Source: Candidatus Methylacidiphilales bacterium (lineage in GTDB: Bacteria > Pseudomonadota > Gammaproteobacteria > JASGCS01). From it: 53,689 nucleotides of DNA. Below the pieces are notes generated by a model that worked only from the letters and a program-made list of their open reading frames with translations, searched no databases and was not told the DNA's origin. The position numbers and the translations under genes were made by a program. Shown one piece after another: positions 52,306 through 53,689 of this stretch (position 1 is its first letter; every line of letters begins with the position of its first letter). Where the stretch lies: positions 1 through 53,689 of the forward strand of contig JASGCS010000011.1 in the NCBI GenBank assembly GCA_030054035.1, given 5' to 3'.

Positions 52306-52956
52306 TTAAACTTGTCCTGGAGCTTTTTTAACTTCAGTAATCAAGTTAAGAGTTTTTACTGTAGCCATCTCCATACTTGTCATAATTTCTGCAGCTTTAG
52401 AAGAATTTACAGTAAACATAATAAGCATCGGTACTGCTCCAAACAAACCCAAAGCGGTTGCGTTCATAGCCAAACCAATACTAGCTGACAATAATTCAGA
52501 CTTTAAAGCTGGCGGTGCGTCAGCGACTGCCTTAAACGCTTTAATCAAACCTATAACAGTACCTAATAGTCCTAACAGTGTTGAAATATTTGCATATAAA
52601 CCAATGTATGGAATTCTTTTTTCCAGTTGTGGAGTTAATTCGAGAATACCTTCCTCCATCGCAACTTCAATATCGTCTCTACGTCTAACTGCTGAAGATC
52701 TTTCCATACCTAGTATTAACAATCTTCCAATTTCACTTGGTTTTTTCTGAGCCATTAGCTTAACATCATCAAATTTACCTTTTTCAAGTAAAGGAAGAAA
52801 TTCTTTCCATGCTTTAAGATTTCTAGATCTGATACTAGATAGCGCAAAAAACCTTTCTGCAGAGATAGCAAATCCCAAAACTATAACCAACAGAATCGGA
52901 ATAGCAACATATGCTTCTGCTTTAAAAAAATGTAGTAGTTCATTTAAAAAATCCAT
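52306..52956 (-). CDS. ExbB/TolQ/MotA-family proton channel
   Basis: 216-residue inner-membrane protein with three hydrophobic segments, the first at about 15-35 (AYVAIPILLVIVLGFAISAE), the others around LLGLLGTVIGLIKAFKAVA and IGLAMNATALGLFGAVPMLI, which are the ExbB/TolQ signature helices. It supplies the stator of the motor with the two ExbD proteins. A GAGG precedes the ATG by about eight bases and a -10 (TATAAT) sits further up, so an internal promoter may start here. Confidence 0.92.
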   Translation of the reverse strand: MDFLNELLHFFKAEAYVAIPILLVIVLGFAISAERFFALSSIRSRNLKAWKEFLPLLEKGKFDDVKLMAQKKPSEIGRLLILGMERSSAVRRRDDIEVAMEEGILELTPQLEKRIPYIGLYANISTLLGLLGTVIGLIKAFKAVADAPPALKSELLSASIGLAMNATALGLFGAVPMLIMFTVNSSKAAEIMTSMEMATVKTLNLITEVKKAPGQV

Positions 52957-52992
52957 TTTATTTACCTCAATATTTTAATTTGTATAAACCAT

Positions 52993-52998
52993 ATTATA
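52993..52998 (-). promoter_or_regulatory. Candidate internal promoter -10 upstream of exbB
   Basis: TATAAT on the reverse strand, 36 bases before the exbB ATG at 52956, in an 88-base gap in an otherwise tight operon. No clear -35. It would allow exbB-exbD-exbD-agmX-tpsB to be made without the upstream coiled-coil protein. Confidence 0.4.
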
Positions 52999-53044
52999 AC
53001 ATATTTTAAATCATTTAATATTTTAAATCGAAAAAGTGGTTAGT

Positions 53045-53338
53045 TTAGTTTGATTCTTCATGTTTCAATAGCTCTTCATTAACTGGAATTATTGGAAATC
53101 GTTTGATATTACTACGAAGTTTGCCATCTTCCCAATCAACACCAGATTTCCAAGGAACAAGTACCAAACTTTTGGCTGCTTCTTGAACTCCAATAATATT
53201 AGTCCCACCAAAAGTATAGATCTTAGACTTATTTTGAGGGGGATTATTTTTAGCGACTTCTTTATTTTCTAGCTCAGCAGATATCGCACTAAAAGTTAAA
53301 AAAACAATTGATATAATTAAAGTTAATTTATTTATCAT
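53045..53338 (-). CDS. Small exported protein of unknown function
   Basis: 97 residues with a clear signal peptide (LTLIISIVFLTFSAISA) and a charged mature part containing YTFGGTNIIGVQEAAKSLVLVPW. No known family is recognised. It overlaps the preceding coiled-coil gene by 11 bases and is followed by ExbB, so it is likely a periplasmic accessory subunit of the same machine. Confidence 0.75.
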   Translation of the reverse strand: MINKLTLIISIVFLTFSAISAELENKEVAKNNPPQNKSKIYTFGGTNIIGVQEAAKSLVLVPWKSGVDWEDGKLRSNIKRFPIIPVNEELLKHEESN

Positions 53339-53689
53339 CTTCTAGCTCCTTTTTAGCCTTTTCAATAATTTTAGCTTTTTGCTCATCGCTTAGATTTTTA
53401 TTTTCAGATTTAGTCTTTTCACGATCTAGTTCACGTTTTATTCTTCGTTCCTCTTCTTCTGCTTCTTTTTTCTTAGCACGATTCGCTTCCTGGGCTTTCT
53501 CTGCTTCTATTTTAGCTTTCTCATCTTGAAGTTTCTTTTGTTTTTTGGCTTCTTCTTCTTTAAGACGATTCGCTTCCTGGGCTTTCTCTGCTTCTATTTT
53601 AGCTTTCTCATCTTGAAGTTTCTTTTGTTTCTTAGCTTCTTCTTCTTTAAGACGATTCGCTTCCTGAACTTTCTCTGCTTCTATCTTAG
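53328..53689 (-). CDS. E/K-rich coiled-coil protein with tandem repeats (N-terminal part outside window)
   Basis: The reverse frame is open from the window edge to TAA at 53330-53328 (120 residues visible). The sequence consists of 29-residue repeats of the type KIEAEKAQEANRLKEEE, KKQKKLQDEK, followed by a non-repeat tail ending LSDEQKAKIIEKAKKELEDDK. The extreme alternation of E and K/R blocks predicts a long single alpha-helix or coiled coil, as in TolA stems. It is co-transcribed with the small exported protein and the ExbB/ExbD/AgmX genes, so a periplasm-spanning role is plausible. Whether it starts with a signal or membrane segment cannot be seen. Confidence 0.7.
   Translation of the reverse strand, partial: KIEAEKVQEANRLKEEEAKKQKKLQDEKAKIEAEKAQEANRLKEEEAKKQKKLQDEKAKIEAEKAQEANRAKKKEAEEEERRIKRELDREKTKSENKNLSDEQKAKIIEKAKKELEDDK
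53479..53689 (-). repeat. 87-bp in-frame tandem repeat (at least two full units plus part)
   Basis: CGATTCGCTTCCTG occurs at 53479, 53566 and 53653, exactly 87 bases apart, and the bases between are almost identical. One unit encodes 29 residues. The array runs off the window end, so copy number is unknown. Near identity at silent sites points to recent expansion or ongoing copy-number change. Confidence 0.93.

Noticed and set aside
1-53689. Insertion sequences, prophage genes or CRISPR arrays
   Set aside because: No transposase, integrase, terminal repeat pair or spaced repeat array was seen; the only tandem repeat is the protein-coding 87-bp array at the right end.

Overview
The window looks like chromosome of a low-GC gammaproteobacterium that uses ubiquinone and makes a Gram-negative envelope with a meso-diaminopimelate cell wall. 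The main argument is gene order. pepP-ubiH-ubiI-gcvT-gcvH-gcvP is the order known from enterobacteria, and mraZ...ftsZ-lpxC-(M23, DUF721)-secA and rubredoxin/thiD/thiE/hemL are familiar gammaproteobacterial neighbourhoods. Unlike E. coli, glycine dehydrogenase is split into two subunits. I cannot name a species.

Layout. (1) 1-6.3 kb: the tail of an unknown gene, a divergent rubredoxin, then a forward operon. The operon starts with three apparent catabolic genes (FAD monooxygenase, Asp/Glu-racemase-family protein, aldehyde dehydrogenase) and continues into thiD-thiE-hemL. Base composition of the forward strand flips from C-rich to G-rich exactly where thiD begins. (2) 6.3-14 kb, reverse: pepP-ubiH-ubiI-gcvT-gcvH-gcvPA-gcvPB, covering proline peptide turnover, ubiquinone hydroxylation and glycine cleavage. 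(3) 14-35.5 kb: a glycine-zipper lipoprotein (forward), then reverse argJ, secA, an M23 peptidase, lpxC and an almost gap-free division/cell-wall cluster mraZ-rsmH-ftsL-ftsI-murE-mraY-murD-ftsW-murG-murC-murB-ftsQ-ftsA-ftsZ. murF and ddl are missing from their usual places. mraZ has a promoter and a three-repeat MraZ operator. A short forward DUF721 (DciA-like) gene sits between the M23 gene and lpxC. (4) 35.5-39.3 kb: an imelysin/di-haem oxidoreductase pair, a small class A RNase P RNA and dusA, whose last codons are antisense to the RNase P RNA 3' end.

(5) 39.3-53.7 kb is the accessory and most interesting part. It holds a membrane protein of unknown function and a 1528-residue transmembrane Ser/Thr kinase ending in a formylglycine-generating-enzyme-like domain. 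A PP2C phosphatase follows, then gltX with tRNA-Ala and tRNA-Glu, then a class III nucleotide cyclase fused to an FHA domain. Convergent to the cyclase is an envelope operon: an E/K-rich coiled-coil protein with 87-bp tandem repeats (cut by the window end), a small exported protein, ExbB, two ExbD proteins, an AgmX/TonB-like protein and a TpsB/ShlB-type outer-membrane protein. Kinase, phosphatase and FHA protein have the parts of a phosphothreonine signalling circuit. ExbB/ExbD/AgmX/TpsB have the parts of an energised trans-envelope machine. That the two halves work together is inference from proximity.

Expression style: genes within operons often overlap by ATGA or a few bases and some have good Shine-Dalgarno sites. 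Genes at the head of transcription units often have a -10-like hexamer 6-13 bases before the start codon and no Shine-Dalgarno, which suggests leaderless or near-leaderless transcripts.
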